In this document: piece by piece, positions 1 through 12,669 of the stretch
Layout of the letters: each line of letters starts with the position of its first letter
Numbering within the stretch: the stretch's first letter is position 1
NCBI GenBank assembly: GCA_018806985.1
Contig: JADANN010000339.1
Location: 620,001-684,000, forward strand
DNA from: Angiostrongylus vasorum
Taxonomy: Eukaryota > Nematoda > Chromadorea > Rhabditida > Metastrongylidae
Direction of reading: 5' to 3'
Length of the DNA stretch: 64,000 nt
The notes under the pieces: model-generated
The model's database searches: none
What the model saw: the letters and a program-made list of their open reading frames with translations, nothing else
Told to the model about the DNA's origin: nothing
Position numbers and translations under genes: made by a program

Positions 1-935
1 TTGGAACTGGATAGGGTTAGAAGATTTCATTGAAAGGAAATACAGTTGAGAAATTATACTGGATGACATTAAACAACGTCATTGACCAAATGTCAATTCC
101 TCATATGTACTTTGCCACATTACTTTACTCGAGTACGGTGCTCTCCTTATAGCTTATTATTTGTAAAATGTGAAGTCTCCTTACGTTTCTATACTCATCA
201 TTATGATAGAAATACATTTGTTGGCGTAGTGAATGGTTTCACATAAAAGTATAAAACTAACTACATAGATTCATAATATGCTTAGGAAGAATCGCAAGAA
301 ACTCAAAAGCCGTTCTGCTGCGAATGTTACAAATGAAGGAGTTACTCTAATGAATATTCTACAATAACTAGGCATCGATTCTCAATCCCTCTGATAAATA
401 GAGGGTTCGTTCAAAATACCAGTTACAATGTGTTTGCTGATCTCTTATACTGATATACTTCTTAGGTTCTCTGGCAATTAATTTCGCTTTTCCATTCGAT
501 CGAATTATCAACAGTTTCCCGATACTTATAAATTTCGTTACGAGCTGAGATATGTCGGTTTCGCGATGCAAGCGATAACCAATTTGGCATCCTATGCGTT
601 GAAATTAATTGGAGTCCTATATTATGTGTTGATTGAAATAAAAACAACCGCATTCCAAACATTTTCTTCATCGGTGTAAGTCTTCTAGTTCCGACCAGTA
701 AAATCTTAAGTCTTTACAGCACAAAGTTTGAGCTAAATGAAAACACATCCACAAGATTCCGCCACTTTACGTCGATGTTCCGACTAAAATCACTAATTTA
801 TTCACTACTCCGTTTATGTTGCATTTTTCTCTATGGTCTAAATTTAGCGCAACATAAACATCGACAACGTTAGGCAGGAGTAAGGCGATGATTACGTATT
901 GAAATGGTAGATATTATAATAATAAATATGAGGAG
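1..935. other. No feature recognised
   Basis: AT-rich DNA with only short open frames in 368-671 (-), which look random. Confidence 0.6.
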
Positions 936-1130
936 ATACGTGTAGCGCAGTACTTGGAGGTGTTCTGCGATAGGCACTGTTTTGGTCTGATTCCGCGCCC
1001 TGGATAAACGAGGTCTGCGACCAGCCAAGTTGTAAATATTAGTTCCAGACTTGTCCAGAAGGACAAAACACAACTGGTAGATAGACCCATTGAAGTACTG
1101 TATCCGCGAGATATGCATTCATTTACTTTT
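936..1130 (+). mobile_element. S1 SINE, diverged and 3'-truncated
   Basis: It has the head GTGTAGCGCAGTACTTGGAG, the internal CCAGACTTGTC and the TATGCATTCA block; the last third is missing. Confidence 0.6.
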
Positions 1131-2867
1131 ACAAGTTTAAATAGACTTGAAGGCATATCGCACTCCTAAGAGGTAGATCAGCGCTTTTATAGATCATAAA
1201 CACATAGACATACAAGTTTATTCAAAGAGTGGACAAAAATGGCATTAGTTTCCAGACGACCTGTTGTTATTGGCTTAACCGAAGGTCAAAACAACACCAT
1301 CGATAAAATAAACGTGGTCTCTTGCTGTCTACACAAGTTCTTCCCTATCCCCGACATTCGTTCAGTGAACTTATGAACATCGAAACACAAAGTCAAAATG
1401 ACAAGACATGCAAATTTTAGTTAATTATACCTCTAGAAGACAGCTGTGCAGACAATCTGACGTTCCCGGTGGCCGGTTACTGAGTAGATCCGAGAAATCT
1501 GAGGCTAGCTAGAAATAGCGGCTATGGTTAAAACAAACACACTTAAGCTAAAACACTAAGCATTCTCTATACTCAGATACCCTGTGAGGAAATTAATGAG
1601 TACTAGTAACCATACATGATTATAAGCAAATGTAACGTCTTCAACTTCAAAAAAGTGGATTCTCCAGGAATAGCTGGTTTCGTCTCTCAAAAGTTAAGTT
1701 TGCTTAGAAATGCGATGCGGTATACTACTCTGAAAAACTACTCACTTTTTGAAAAACTTCGGTTGGTATTTGAGCTTCTTCTTCAATTATTCGGATGGCG
1801 GACTGCTCACTAGCCGACTCAAAGAAACGCACCGCTTAAAACACATCTTATGTGTAGATAGATGAATTATGTACATATAAAATGATAACAATAAAGTTAC
1901 TGGACCACTTTATTTCATCGATTATTCATACCAAGGTTAACTGAAAGTCTTATTGCAATAATACTATCGCACTACCGTTGACATTAACACTTTTAGATCT
2001 AACAGACGCTTTAAACAGGAACAGCACCGCATCTACTGCCTAACTCTTTAGAGAACATTGTTGAGGAAGAAAGGGAACATGCAACTCACTGTATGACGTC
2101 AAACACCCAGCGAGCTCATTAGCGGCCGGGTTAAAGTTTATCGGTGGTTTAGCACCTATAAATATTATTGCAAACGGGCTATGAGGATTGATGTAAACTG
2201 TGAGCCAATAAGATCATTTTGTGAAAACTAGAACACCTTAAAATAATTATTACGTAGCATCAAAACCTCTGAGGTCCCATGTTTCTTCACATGAAACGAC
2301 AGAATTTGAGCGGTTTTCGTCTCGATTTTAGAACAGAACGGGTATCTTCCTAATCACGCTGTCTCAATATCTGCATAGATTAAATGGAGATTGTAGTGGA
2401 AGACTTACCGACGACATTCATTCTTGGAAAAACATAGGCTGTAACTAATTGGGGTCGCTTTCCCGCACTATCTTCCTCATGTAACGGCCCGGCTGTGCGT
2501 ATGGGCTGTGCACGGGTGATGAACACATTGTGTGCTTGGTTTCGTTCAGACAGAAATTCCACGCAGCGTATAAGGTTTCTAAAATTCAACTTTATGGAAA
2601 GTACTGAAATCTTATCAATATTGACGGGCATCTCACTTATATATTCAAATTTTCGTTAAAGAAGGGGCTCACGGAACCCAGGACATTTTAACTAATTTGT
2701 TCATTTTTCAGTACGTAAGCTGTGCCATGTTTCGAGTTCAACCAGGCGAGAACACACCAGCCCGCCTTGCGTGTGATGATGACGTAGAGGATGTCTGAAT
2801 CGTTTTGGAGACCACTCTTCTTGCCTTATTTAATGTCACTCATATAATTCTTCATGCAAGAAGCAAC
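1131..2867. other. No feature recognised
   Basis: Short open frames at 1616-1813 (+) and 2380-2631 (-) have no motif or splice context. Confidence 0.5.
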
Positions 2868-3272
2868 TCATCTATGCTTCACTGAAGATGTATATCCGCT
2901 GAGTAATGAATATGGTATATTTGGCGAATGACGGAACTGAAAATCTGCGTTTGAAGTTGCATTTGCTGGTTGTTTTAGAAACTGACAGAGAGCATAATAT
3001 ACTAAGTGAGTAGAATCCTCGATCACACATATCAAAGCATTGAAAGAACTAATGAGTTGAACAGGTAGATGCATAGATCTGGATCCATTAGTTGGTGTAT
3101 AGCTTTCTTGATAAGCTTGAAGACGATCCATTCTTTTCTGTTTTATGCACAGTTCTGTATCCAAATCTTCAGCCACTTCTAATGAACGATTTGCATTCAT
3201 ATGCGATTCACCAAAGCAGATGCAGAAGTTAAGCAAGCATTTTTTTCGATCTGAGCACACATTCAAAAACAT
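2868..3272 (-). CDS. Unrecognised 134-codon open frame
   Basis: The translation has a middle part that looks protein-like (RSLEVAEDLDTELCIKQKRM, DRLQAYQESYT). No domain is recognised and there is no clear splice context. One or a few frames of this length are expected by chance in this much AT-rich DNA. A gag-like transposon fragment is another option. Confidence 0.2.
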   Translation of the reverse strand: MFLNVCSDRKKCLLNFCICFGESHMNANRSLEVAEDLDTELCIKQKRMDRLQAYQESYTPTNGSRSMHLPVQLISSFNALICVIEDSTHLVYYALCQFLKQPANATSNADFQFRHSPNIPYSLLSGYTSSVKHR

Positions 3273-3614
3273 ATATCAGAGTTAAATAGCTTATGCGTCA
3301 AGAACGTAATATAAATATATGTAGATGACTTGTCCTCCGCTATCGTGTAAGGAAATATGTCTTTCTCAATCTTATGTTCTTTTTTCTGAAGAAATCTAAT
3401 AATCAGAGATATGTCACGTTGATGTGCACTGGGCTCCTAATGAACCTAATTTAAGGTTGGTTCTAAAAGAACTACTTTACCGCCAAGGGAAGAACGTATT
3501 TGCCAGCACCCACGCACGTTCTCGAGTATTCCCACTCACTTAGCCAAAACAGAATTGTAGCCATTCACCGAGAAATATGAGATATAAAGCACAAAAACGC
3601 CTTCCTGACTCTCT

Positions 3615-3895
3615 TATAAAGGATAAAAAATAAAGTTTTCGGCGTTGAATAATCACTGACGAATGCGTTAGGCATCTGACTCATTTAAGCATCGTAAAGA
3701 TGATTGAATGTATATCGGGCTTATACAAAGACTTTCGGTGACCTGCCTATGTATCAAATCCGTGCTGCTATCCTCCCAGACAAATTGGTACCAATTTGTT
3801 GACCCAGAGAAGAAAATGGAACTCTTGGCCAGCTCGACAAGAGAGATCGAACCAGTGGTCGATACGATATGTAGTGCTGCCCTACACGCTCCCAA
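3615..3895 (-). mobile_element. S1 SINE, old copy
   Basis: The minus strand runs from a damaged head near 3893 to a TTTATCC tail near 3618. The CTGCTATCCTCCCAGAC block at 3764-3780 is well kept; other parts are strongly mutated. Confidence 0.65.
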
Positions 3896-4207
3896 ACTCT
3901 TCTGTTCTCTCACTCTCCTTGGTAGGTCTCGTGATCATGTAGACTGTTCATCGTTCAGTGTGGTATTGGTTTCCTTGAAGATAACTAGCACAGAGTTCGA
4001 AGACGTACACAAGATATTATGCGAAAATCCTTGATGTAGTGTTAACTAATCGCCAGTTTCGAATAGCCATCGTATCTCGATAGGTACTTGTGACGGGTAG
4101 GCTAATGTGCTTCAGATTGTTGGATCTAGCCACTTTGAGCTCGGCGCTTGATAGACGACTTTTCGACGATGCGGTAACATGCTTGATTTTAAACAGAAAT
4201 ACATGCA

Positions 4208-4210
4208 CGA

Positions 4211-4299
<89 letters not shown>

Positions 4300-4370
4300 T
4301 GTATGTAGGTATATATGTATATATGGAGAGGACGTTAGGGTGTTATAAAACCTACATACGTTATGTACGT

Positions 4371-4410
<40 letters not shown>

Positions 4411-4412
4411 CG

Positions 4413-4447
<35 letters not shown>

Positions 4448-4600
4448 GTATATATATATGTACATATGCATGTATATATATACAAATGTATACATATATG
4501 TATATAAGTACACATATGTATATGTATACGTAACATGCATATATACGGTACACAGTAAACATATACATTGCATATATATTACCCTTAGAATATATTGACA
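4208..4600. repeat. AT-rich microsatellite block
   Basis: Two long TA runs (about 4211-4297 and 4369-4398) grade into TATG/TACA repeats up to 4520. Open frames reading YIYIYI here are artefacts. Confidence 0.95.
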
Positions 4601-6230
4601 AATGAATGGGCCACTCTAAAAGGTGGAACTGGGAGACCTACACTATCTTCCCAAATGTAGTGACTGTTTTTGTGGATGTTGGAGAGTTGTCATGCTAATC
4701 TTCTTGGTCTAATTGGCGGAGCACCCGCGGATATTGATGTTCCTCCTCTAAGCTTTGTAGCTTCAGAACTACGGCTCTTCTGTCATTTTCCATGTTGTTA
4801 CAAAAACCTTAGGTACAATACTAAGCTGTTGTATTGGCTTGAAAGTTTGTGAAGCCAGCTGTCCCTTAGTTAATTGGCCATTCATACCACTCATTAACTT
4901 CCGATAAAAACAAGCCTTGCGCGGAGCCAATGATTGGATCTTATTAGGTTGTCGGAATCATACCAACAACCGTTAGAAAAACGTTTGATTAATGATAATA
5001 TGACACACACAATTATGGTATTTTCCACTATGAAAATTTACGTCTAAAAGTCAACTGATCTTCTGAACGGCCCTGATCCTCAGGATTAACTCCAAAAGCC
5101 TCTCATGCTATTTGTTCTATTCAAATTAGTGAGTTACCGCATTCAAAATTTACCAACCCCATTTTTCGAAGTTTGACTTTCTGACTCAAGGCGTCTGTGA
5201 TCCAAAGAAGTACATGTCCATAGATAAACTCGTGCTGATGGGGACAGAAACCCAACCAACACTTACTGTCTCTTGCCTTAAGGTATCAGTATTGTGAATT
5301 GCGGACAGCGAGTGATTTCTCATTTCGATCCATTGACATGATAACACGTCTTAGCACGCATCAATAAACGTCCCATGGAAATTTACAATAGTCCTTCTCA
5401 AGAATCTGTTGTGTCACACAGATTTAAACAGCCTCTTCATACTCGTTATTCCACATGTTCTCGCATTGTCGCTTTGTTTGTTGCAGTCAGCAGCATTTAG
5501 TCACTTGCCTTTCCCGACCTTTGTAAGGTATAGCCGCTGGTTGGTTATTGATCAATGTTGTAGTAATGCATTACGAGTACCTTACTGAGTCTCATAACAC
5601 TCGATGTAGACTTTTCTCTGTACAACCACATCATTTCATTATTTCAGTTGTTTTAATAGAAGTTCAGGCAACAAATCGCGTCTTCGTTTCGTTCATATTT
5701 TCACACACCACTTTTGTTCACGAACAAAATCTCTCTGAAACGAACTAACGGTTCCACATCGTCTCCACGTCGGAGTTTACTAGGCTATAGCAAAATCATC
5801 GACAAACTTGAACTCTAAGGCCGTCTATGTGGCTGTGGATTGGAAGAGAGATTTTGTTTGGCCCTGTGCTTATGCAATCCCTTAAACTCGAGAAAAAGCA
5901 AGAACATAGGCACGAAAAGTTGCTATGGGACCTATAGGAATACTGTTCTAAATATCTACAATAAAAACTTACTCAGTTTCAAAATAAGATCTTATTTATC
6001 TTCATGTATTCAAACTTCATACCTTTGAAAACAGTCGTATTCATCTAGTGTTGTCAACTGAAATGCGAACGCGTTGCAAAGCCAATTTGGCGGCTCAATG
6101 GTGTAAACTTCCGACGAATCGTTTAGTAAATCAAACCGCTGGAAGGAAAGTTTAATGAAATAATAAAACGAGCAGCCACATCAACTTTATGCTATCTGGG
6201 TCAAGCCTAAGGACTACATGTGTTTTATTG
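4601..6230. other. No feature recognised
   Basis: Only frames under 70 codons; no repeat family was identified. Confidence 0.5.
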
Positions 6231-6440
6231 AAGGAGCGCATGCAGCGCAGTGGTTATAAGTGTTCCGGAATACCCGCGTGTTACTTGGTTCGATCCTGCG
6301 CGCTTAACTATTTAAGCTCTCCATCCTATTGGTCTCAGAAAATTCGTACCAGGCTTGTCTGGGACGAAAAATACTGAACCATAGAAGGGTATTTCCCAAG
6401 TACTCACTGTATATGGCAAATATGCATTCAATCACTATAC
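6231..6440 (+). mobile_element. S1 SINE, 3'-truncated
   Basis: A box in CAGCGCAGTGGTTATAAG and a good B box (TGGTTCGATCC) are both present. The copy ends after ATGCATTCAATCAC. Confidence 0.65.
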
Positions 6441-7981
6441 GCTACTTTAGTGCATGAAGCATCCCAGGGGAATTGATGAACTTTTAACGCTTTAATGAAC
6501 GCCCTTTAATTAATGCAGCGGCAGTACGAAGGAAAATCAGCAATCCATTATTCATACATTGTCTTTTAAAAGTCGATGGGTAATGAATGGATGGAGGTCT
6601 GGATTAGTCCGAAAACATGTCCGATTGCAATGGTGTTTGTTATTATACTGCGCTAACACTGAATGACTCATTTGAATTCTACATGGTATAACGTAATAAT
6701 TTTAGCATAGAATACTGATTACTCTGTTGATTAAATCGCTTTCGTATGGCCAGTACAGGAAATGCAAATGAAGGTGATTGATTGAGGCTTGTCCTAGCAA
6801 GCTGTTGAACAATATGTTGAACGAATGATCGGCTGTAAGAAGCATAACATCTGTGGCTATTCGTATAGCTGTCGGCGTCAAAACCTAAAATAATCCTTTT
6901 GTGACGAGCGCATATAAATGCGCCACGAGTGAGCTGCCTACTAGTGATTCTCCTACTAATCGACTATAGTGTGATGATACCCTGCGGTAGACACCTGTTT
7001 ATTGATGGAATGATGAGACTGTGGTCTCGTTCAAGTGGACTTGCGTTCACTGCTATCACATGGCGATCAAGAGCGTCATGGGTGATTGGGCGATCCTCGC
7101 ATCGCAAGTAGAGAAGGATCTGCAGATGCGTGGTCAGGATATATGCGCAAATCACACCTGCAGTCAGATCACACCTCAGCACGTCAACACACACGCCCAC
7201 TTACCTCATTCTCAGGTAATTTTGTGAAATTCCATCGAAGATGATTGAAAGGTTCCCTGATATTCTTAAACCGCATTGGCTTTCTTCGTAATTCACCGCG
7301 TTCGACATTCAACTGCAAGATGCGAACATTCCATGGCTTACTTCCCCAATTTACTGTCTACGGAATTAGAGTTATCTCAAAACAAAGTAATACTCGAAAT
7401 AGGGCATGGTGTGATCTGCCCTCGAAAAACCAACTTTTAAAGCTTTTCTTAATGAATACACAAATCACTGGAATATTCATCATTGAGAGAGTTTACGATA
7501 GCAGTCTGTGATAGCACCTTCTATGAAGTGGTTAGTATTTCCTTAGAAAACGAATATTTCATCATTCTCTTCCTTACTCCTTACTTACTTTATAAACAGT
7601 TAGCAGCAACTATCGATGGAAAAAGGATATTAATCATAATCAATCCACAGTTTCATGCTGTTCAAGTCACAGATTTTGAGCTATATTATGCAAATACGTA
7701 TCAATATTACACTACGGGTTTGACAAGACGGACTTTCATTCCGTCTCATGTGAATATTAACGTATCAAATATCAGTACGTCTCATTTCACTTGACTAGAA
7801 CATCGCTGAGGTGTCTCTTCAGTAACTACAACTTCATCGAACCACAGGTTCCATAAGAATACCTCCGTGCCGAACTACGCATGAGACAAAAAGAAACTAA
7901 ATTTGTTGCTCGAAAGCACTGTAATATCAATTATAATCATGCTATTTAGAGGAACATTGGAAAAACACAGCTTTAAACAGA
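6441..7981. other. No gene recognised
   Basis: 6990-7210 is noticeably GC-richer than its surroundings and open on both strands. A 103-codon plus frame at 7483-7794 is AT-rich and has no motif. Confidence 0.5.
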
Positions 7982-8248
7982 AAAAGGATAAAGCTCTCGA
8001 CGTTAGTCAACCACTGTGGGATGCGCCATGCATTCGACTTCATTAAGTATCGTTGGAAGTGATTGAATGAACATCCGGCCTTTACAATGACTCGCGGTGG
8101 CTTGCCGATGTATCGAGCCAGTGCTGCTATCCTCCCAGACGTCTGGTACCAATTTACCCACCCCGGAGAGATGGAAGGCTTGGTGGGCCATGGACGCGGG
8201 GATCAATTCCACGTGTGTGTCGCAGGGGGCCTCCAACCACTGCGCTAG
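7982..8248 (-). mobile_element. S1 SINE
   Basis: Nearly full length, starting with the AAAGGATAAAGCTCTCGACG tail complement and ending at CCACTGCGCTAG. Confidence 0.8.
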
Positions 8249-8699
8249 ATATTTGATACGTTAATGTTCACATGGGTTAGTCATCCGAAAACTAGTGATG
8301 AAATTGTTTAAGGCGAGCAGTCATTTCTGGGCAATCAAATATTACGTTCTTTCATCTGTTAAAAAAACCTATCATATATGGGGCAATGGTGATAAAAGTT
8401 CATAATCTATAAGCACGAATACTGATAACATAATTTTGAAACCGACCGTCATTTAACAAAGGTAGTAAAATAACAAACATGTGTTTAAACTGTTGAACTT
8501 ACACGAGTTTGATAAAGACTTACCACTCAAACTTAAATTACTTAGAAACTTAGACTTATAGATCCTTATCAACCTCCCATAAGCTCGACAATTTAAACAT
8601 ATATTGATTGAACATCAAATCAAGAAAAATCAAAACAATTAAACCACATTACGGAAGAAAACGCACGATGGTTAAAGCAGTAACGGTAATAACAATGAC

Positions 8700-8930
8700 G
8701 ATAACAGGCACTGGCAGATAGAAAACTAGCTCTGACAGAGGCGAAACGAGGAACGTGCATGGTGTGCTGGTGAACGCGTTACCCCGGAAAGGCTAAAAGC
8801 GTGTTCGATCCCCACCGCATACACCTGCTGTCCGGAGTTTCGCAAATATCTCAGCATCATTGTGGTTGTCCCTCACATAATACTCTGCCGTGAAAATTGT
8901 AGTAGGCAGTTAATAAAAAAGTTAACATTG
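8700..8930 (+). mobile_element. M SINE
   Basis: It carries GAACGCGTTACCCCGGAAAG and GTTCGATCCCCACCGC, with tail GTAGTAGGCAGTTAATAAAA. Confidence 0.75.
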
Positions 8931-9344
8931 TAATAACGATAATAGTAGTAATAGTAAAAATACTAATAACAGCAACAATAACGACGTACCTGCATCGAAA
9001 GATTGTATCGACCTTCAAGTAATTTGTACATACAATTGAGTCCATATTTGAATGCGTTCTTGCCTCTTGCCTCTTCCCATCGTGAATGAAGAAAGTCGTT
9101 CAGCTATAAATTAATGCCAAATGGTAACATCGAAGAAATAGTGGCAAAATCATGCCTCAATCATACAAATAGAAGCAGGATATTGAGACAATTCAAACCA
9201 GCTGAAGAATCTTCAAGTAAATCACACAACCCTACCAACATGTAAGATTGAGACTCTTGAAACTGTTATGCCACATTTAATCACAGCTCTTTACTAGTTC
9301 GTACTTTTCTTTTTTCGGAGTGTTCCTTGAGTTGATGTCACTTC

Positions 9345-9710
9345 GTGAGTTCGAAGATCGACAATAAATTCGTTGACACTGTATTCATAAACGGGCACTG
9401 GTGCAGCTGTCTGTTTGAAATCGGTCGGAATCTAAACTATACAAACCATATTTCGTGTAGCTACTGCTTATTGCAATGGCAGATGTGGTCACAATGGCCA
9501 TCATCGTATAGGCAAAGTGTAATGTTGACAGACGTGATTCAAATGACACCAAAATACCATTTGGAATGCAGAATATTGCAGAAACTTCCTACAAGAAACT
9601 GCATATTTGGGAGATTTGGAAGCCTTTCAAGTTCCTTATTTTATAATTTGCTTTCAAATGAATCACAAAACATTGCCATCAAGACCATCATGGATTTAAA
9701 ATTGCTTTGA
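9345..9710 (+). CDS. Unrecognised 121-codon open frame
   Basis: The frame is Cys/Ser-rich (HISCSYCLLQWQMWSQW) with no recognised motif, no splice signals that I trust and no neighbouring exon. It is listed only because it is one of the longer open runs in a stretch without other features. Chance is the simplest explanation. Confidence 0.12.
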   Translation: MSSKIDNKFVDTVFINGHWCSCLFEIGRNLNYTNHISCSYCLLQWQMWSQWPSSYRQSVMLTDVIQMTPKYHLECRILQKLPTRNCIFGRFGSLSSSLFYNLLSNESQNIAIKTIMDLKLL

Positions 9711-10117
9711 ACTGGTCCGATTATGAGATGACCATTTCTGCAAAGAAAAAACAACGAAGGTCGAAAGATACTCACCTGAGTACTGGATGCAGAACGCTGT
9801 GTCCGTGCATTGATGCCCGACATCCGTTCCAACTAACTCTTCTTTCCGTCGCAATTATGCGCTATATGGGCGGGGCAATGAGTAACGCGCTATCGGAGTT
9901 CTGTCGCGCTAGTCGCCACCCCAGCGCTACGACGAGTGAATTATCTAAATAGGGATAGTGAGTGATGTGACGTCCGGAAAATCCCCAGAAAATGAGCTTC
10001 ACACACATAGCGGCCGTAAATAGGTTTAACGTCTCGCATAAGATTTAACATCGACTTTATTGTCTAGGAGTCTGCAGTAACCCGAAATAACAGTGAAGAG
10101 CTAAAATCACAATGTAT

Positions 10118-10290
10118 ATACAGTGATTTCGACTACAGCCTCAGCTAAACTTGGTTTAAATAAAGAATTGGCTGAGAGAAAAGCAGAACGAGTGGAGCTG
10201 TGCATAACATGCGAGTCCACGGAAAGGGTAATCGAGGTTCGATCTGGCCTAGGGACGAAGTTTTGCAAATATCTCAGCATCATAGTGAAG
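10118..10290 (+). mobile_element. M SINE, 3'-truncated
   Basis: It begins with the upstream GATTTCGACTACAGCC segment also seen at 32.43 kb and ends after TTTTGCAAATATCTCAGCAT. Confidence 0.6.
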
Positions 10291-11053
10291 AGTTAGTTTG
10301 TGAAGACGCTTTACGCTAATCGAGGCTACATAGGATTGGTGTCCGATATGGGATCTGATATCGATCCGTACATCGGGGACCGCAACTCGGATTAACACCA
10401 CCGTAGTTGGCTGTGTGCATGTGTGTGCAGTCAAGCTTATATGGAGTGATGGCAAAGAGTTGATAGTATTATCCGATATTTCTTAGTAACAGCCAAATAA
10501 AACTGAGCAATTGCACTTGAAGTAAACACAATTTCTTTGGTTGATTTATCAACAGTCTAAGCCGTTCCCCTTTCGTCAAAAATCCGTATGTACCACTGAT
10601 AACAAACATTAAAGGTTCACTAGAAGGCAACGAAATGAGCTATTGAAAGCAAAAATTGGCGACACAGTCACCGTTCCTGTCTTAGCGGTCTTAAGCATGA
10701 AGCCTTTTGTTTCTACCCACTTTAGTGAGAGAAATAACAGCAGTCCCTTGTGGGACTGGTTGCAACCTTGTGCTTCAAGACATTTCTTAATCACGTAGTG
10801 CATTTAGCTAGATTGACGTGGAGGACGTAATCCGCGTATACACAAACACACCCACTTGCTCACATGTGGATATGCTTATATGTACATGGAAAGACAAAGT
10901 CAATCTGGCGCAGAGGCAGGGATCCAATACGCTGGATTCACCTATGTCTTATGACAAGTACATATTCGCATTAGTCTTCCCTTAGTTCTCTCTCAGACGA
11001 TGACAGAACAAGGACATGTATTATTTCCCAGACAGAAACTAACTAATACGTAA

Positions 11054-11460
11054 CTTCTGCTTGACTACTTCAAGCACCTCCCAACGGTTTACCGCCTCAC
11101 CGTGGCTCGCAGGTGTTCCTGGGTGTCGGACTGCGATGAACAGAGGGGGAGATCCATACCCAGCAGTCTCCCAAGCTGACGAGTGCGGCGTTTCCATCAG
11201 GAAACCAAGCTGGGGAGTAAACCAATACCGGGATCCTTCACCATCCTGGTACCAAACTAGTCGCGTGATGGCAAATCTCGCTCTGATCCACAAGGGCTGC
11301 GACTGCCTGTGGTGGTGAAGACGTGGGGCAGACTTTGGCTAGGCTGACTTCGGGACTCTAGGGAACCACAGTGGCTTAACTAGCAAAACTCAAGAACAAA
11401 TGGAAATCATGCTGGGCCCTCACAACCAGTGAAGACGAGCCATCCAAGTATAGAAGCAAG
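11054..11460 (-). mobile_element. Family-L 3' part
   Basis: The minus strand ends with CGGTAAACCGTTGGGAGGTG and includes CACCCAGGAACACCTGCGAG. It is the best-kept copy of the L 3' half. Confidence 0.65.
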
Positions 11461-11572
11461 TGAGGATTTCAATTAAGGATGACTATTTTTTTGCAAATGA
11501 GTTCAATTTTACTTGTTCTAATAAAGCTTAGTCCTTTCACCTAATTTCACTTTACTAGGTTCATAAAATCTT

Positions 11573-11595
11573 TCATATATATATATATATACATG

Positions 11596-11645
<50 letters not shown>
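11573..11645. repeat. TA microsatellite
   Basis: A TA run interrupted once by ACATGTATATAC. Confidence 0.9.
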
Positions 11646-11647
<2 letters not shown>

Positions 11648-12119
11648 GTTTATCACATGGAGGAATGTGGCGCATCATGCACTATTACTGCATAATAAAC
11701 TACTACCAACAATTGGTTCAAATAATGGAATTAAAGCTGGGAATTGAATCTCTAAAATATGCTAATCTTCGAACCTTACTATAGCTACCTGTTACTATTA
11801 GACTAAATAAAAAGAGAGGACTTTTTCTTAGCAAAAAGCAAGTAAATCCTTCATTAGCTGTGGTTACTAGGAGTGTAGTACTATACATTACAATGGCCAA
11901 TACCGGCTATGCATTAGTTAAGCTCCACAAATGTTGGTGAAGCCAAACACACAACTTCACAGAACCCTCATAATCATTCGTAGCAAGAACGTAGCTACAG
12001 ATATACGTGAAAATGATAAGCGTTATGAGCGCGAGCGCGTATGAGTAGCCAGTGACGGTAATACAGTTCAATCCGCGCAAAGCTTTCGTTAGAACCCGCT
12101 CGTGTAAACAAAATTCCCC

Positions 12120-12400
12120 TTCTCTTCGGCGTCGGGAATGTGGTACCAGACTAATATGGGATCAACTCGCTTCCTACAAACCGTAAAAGTTGGCCACTTC
12201 CTACCATGAAAACTTGAGAACGCCATAACACGGCTTTCCCTTAATTCGGGCGATTCATTCGAAAAGCACTCCATGGCATCCGTAAACAAGAGAAAAAATA
12301 ACCACTCAGAGCTCACCCCTACACCCAAATCCAAAGATCTTCGTGGATGACGGATGCGATGAAACGAATAGAATTAGAGATGTGCTGCGACCTGCATAAT
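12120..12400 (+). repeat. Family-L relic, weak
   Basis: AAGATCTTCGTGGATGACGG (12333-12352) matches the corresponding segments at 37.54 and 48.15 kb; the rest is only faintly similar. Confidence 0.3.
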
Positions 12401-12669
12401 ATGTGGTGTCGAATAGCGTAAAAAAGGAAAGAAATAAGATACAATTAGAATAATTGAATTTAACGGTAACTCCGTGCTTTCTGTTACACAAAATTGAGGA
12501 GTCAATTTGAAAATATCGGGAAAGACCTTGATAACTGAAAGATTTTCTATCAGTTTGGGTACGAACACCAGTTCTAACTACGCTCGAAAATGTTCATATA
12601 AATCTACTTGCGCATTTTTTCCCATCTTCTTCAATTCTTTTTATAACTTTCATATCTATCTAAACAAAA

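Noticed and set aside
4179..4601. Open frames of 60-139 codons reading YIYIYI
   Set aside because: These are translations of TA/TATG microsatellite DNA on both strands.
8003..8248. Recurring short ORFs with phrases such as PVWYQFTHPGEMEG or SGRIAALARYIGRPPRV
   Set aside because: The same phrases recur wherever an S1 SINE lies, in different frames and with stops. They are non-coding repeat sequence.
11039..11318. Overlapping 84- and 85-codon frames on both strands
   Set aside because: They coincide exactly with a family-L repeat; the same frames are broken in the other copies.
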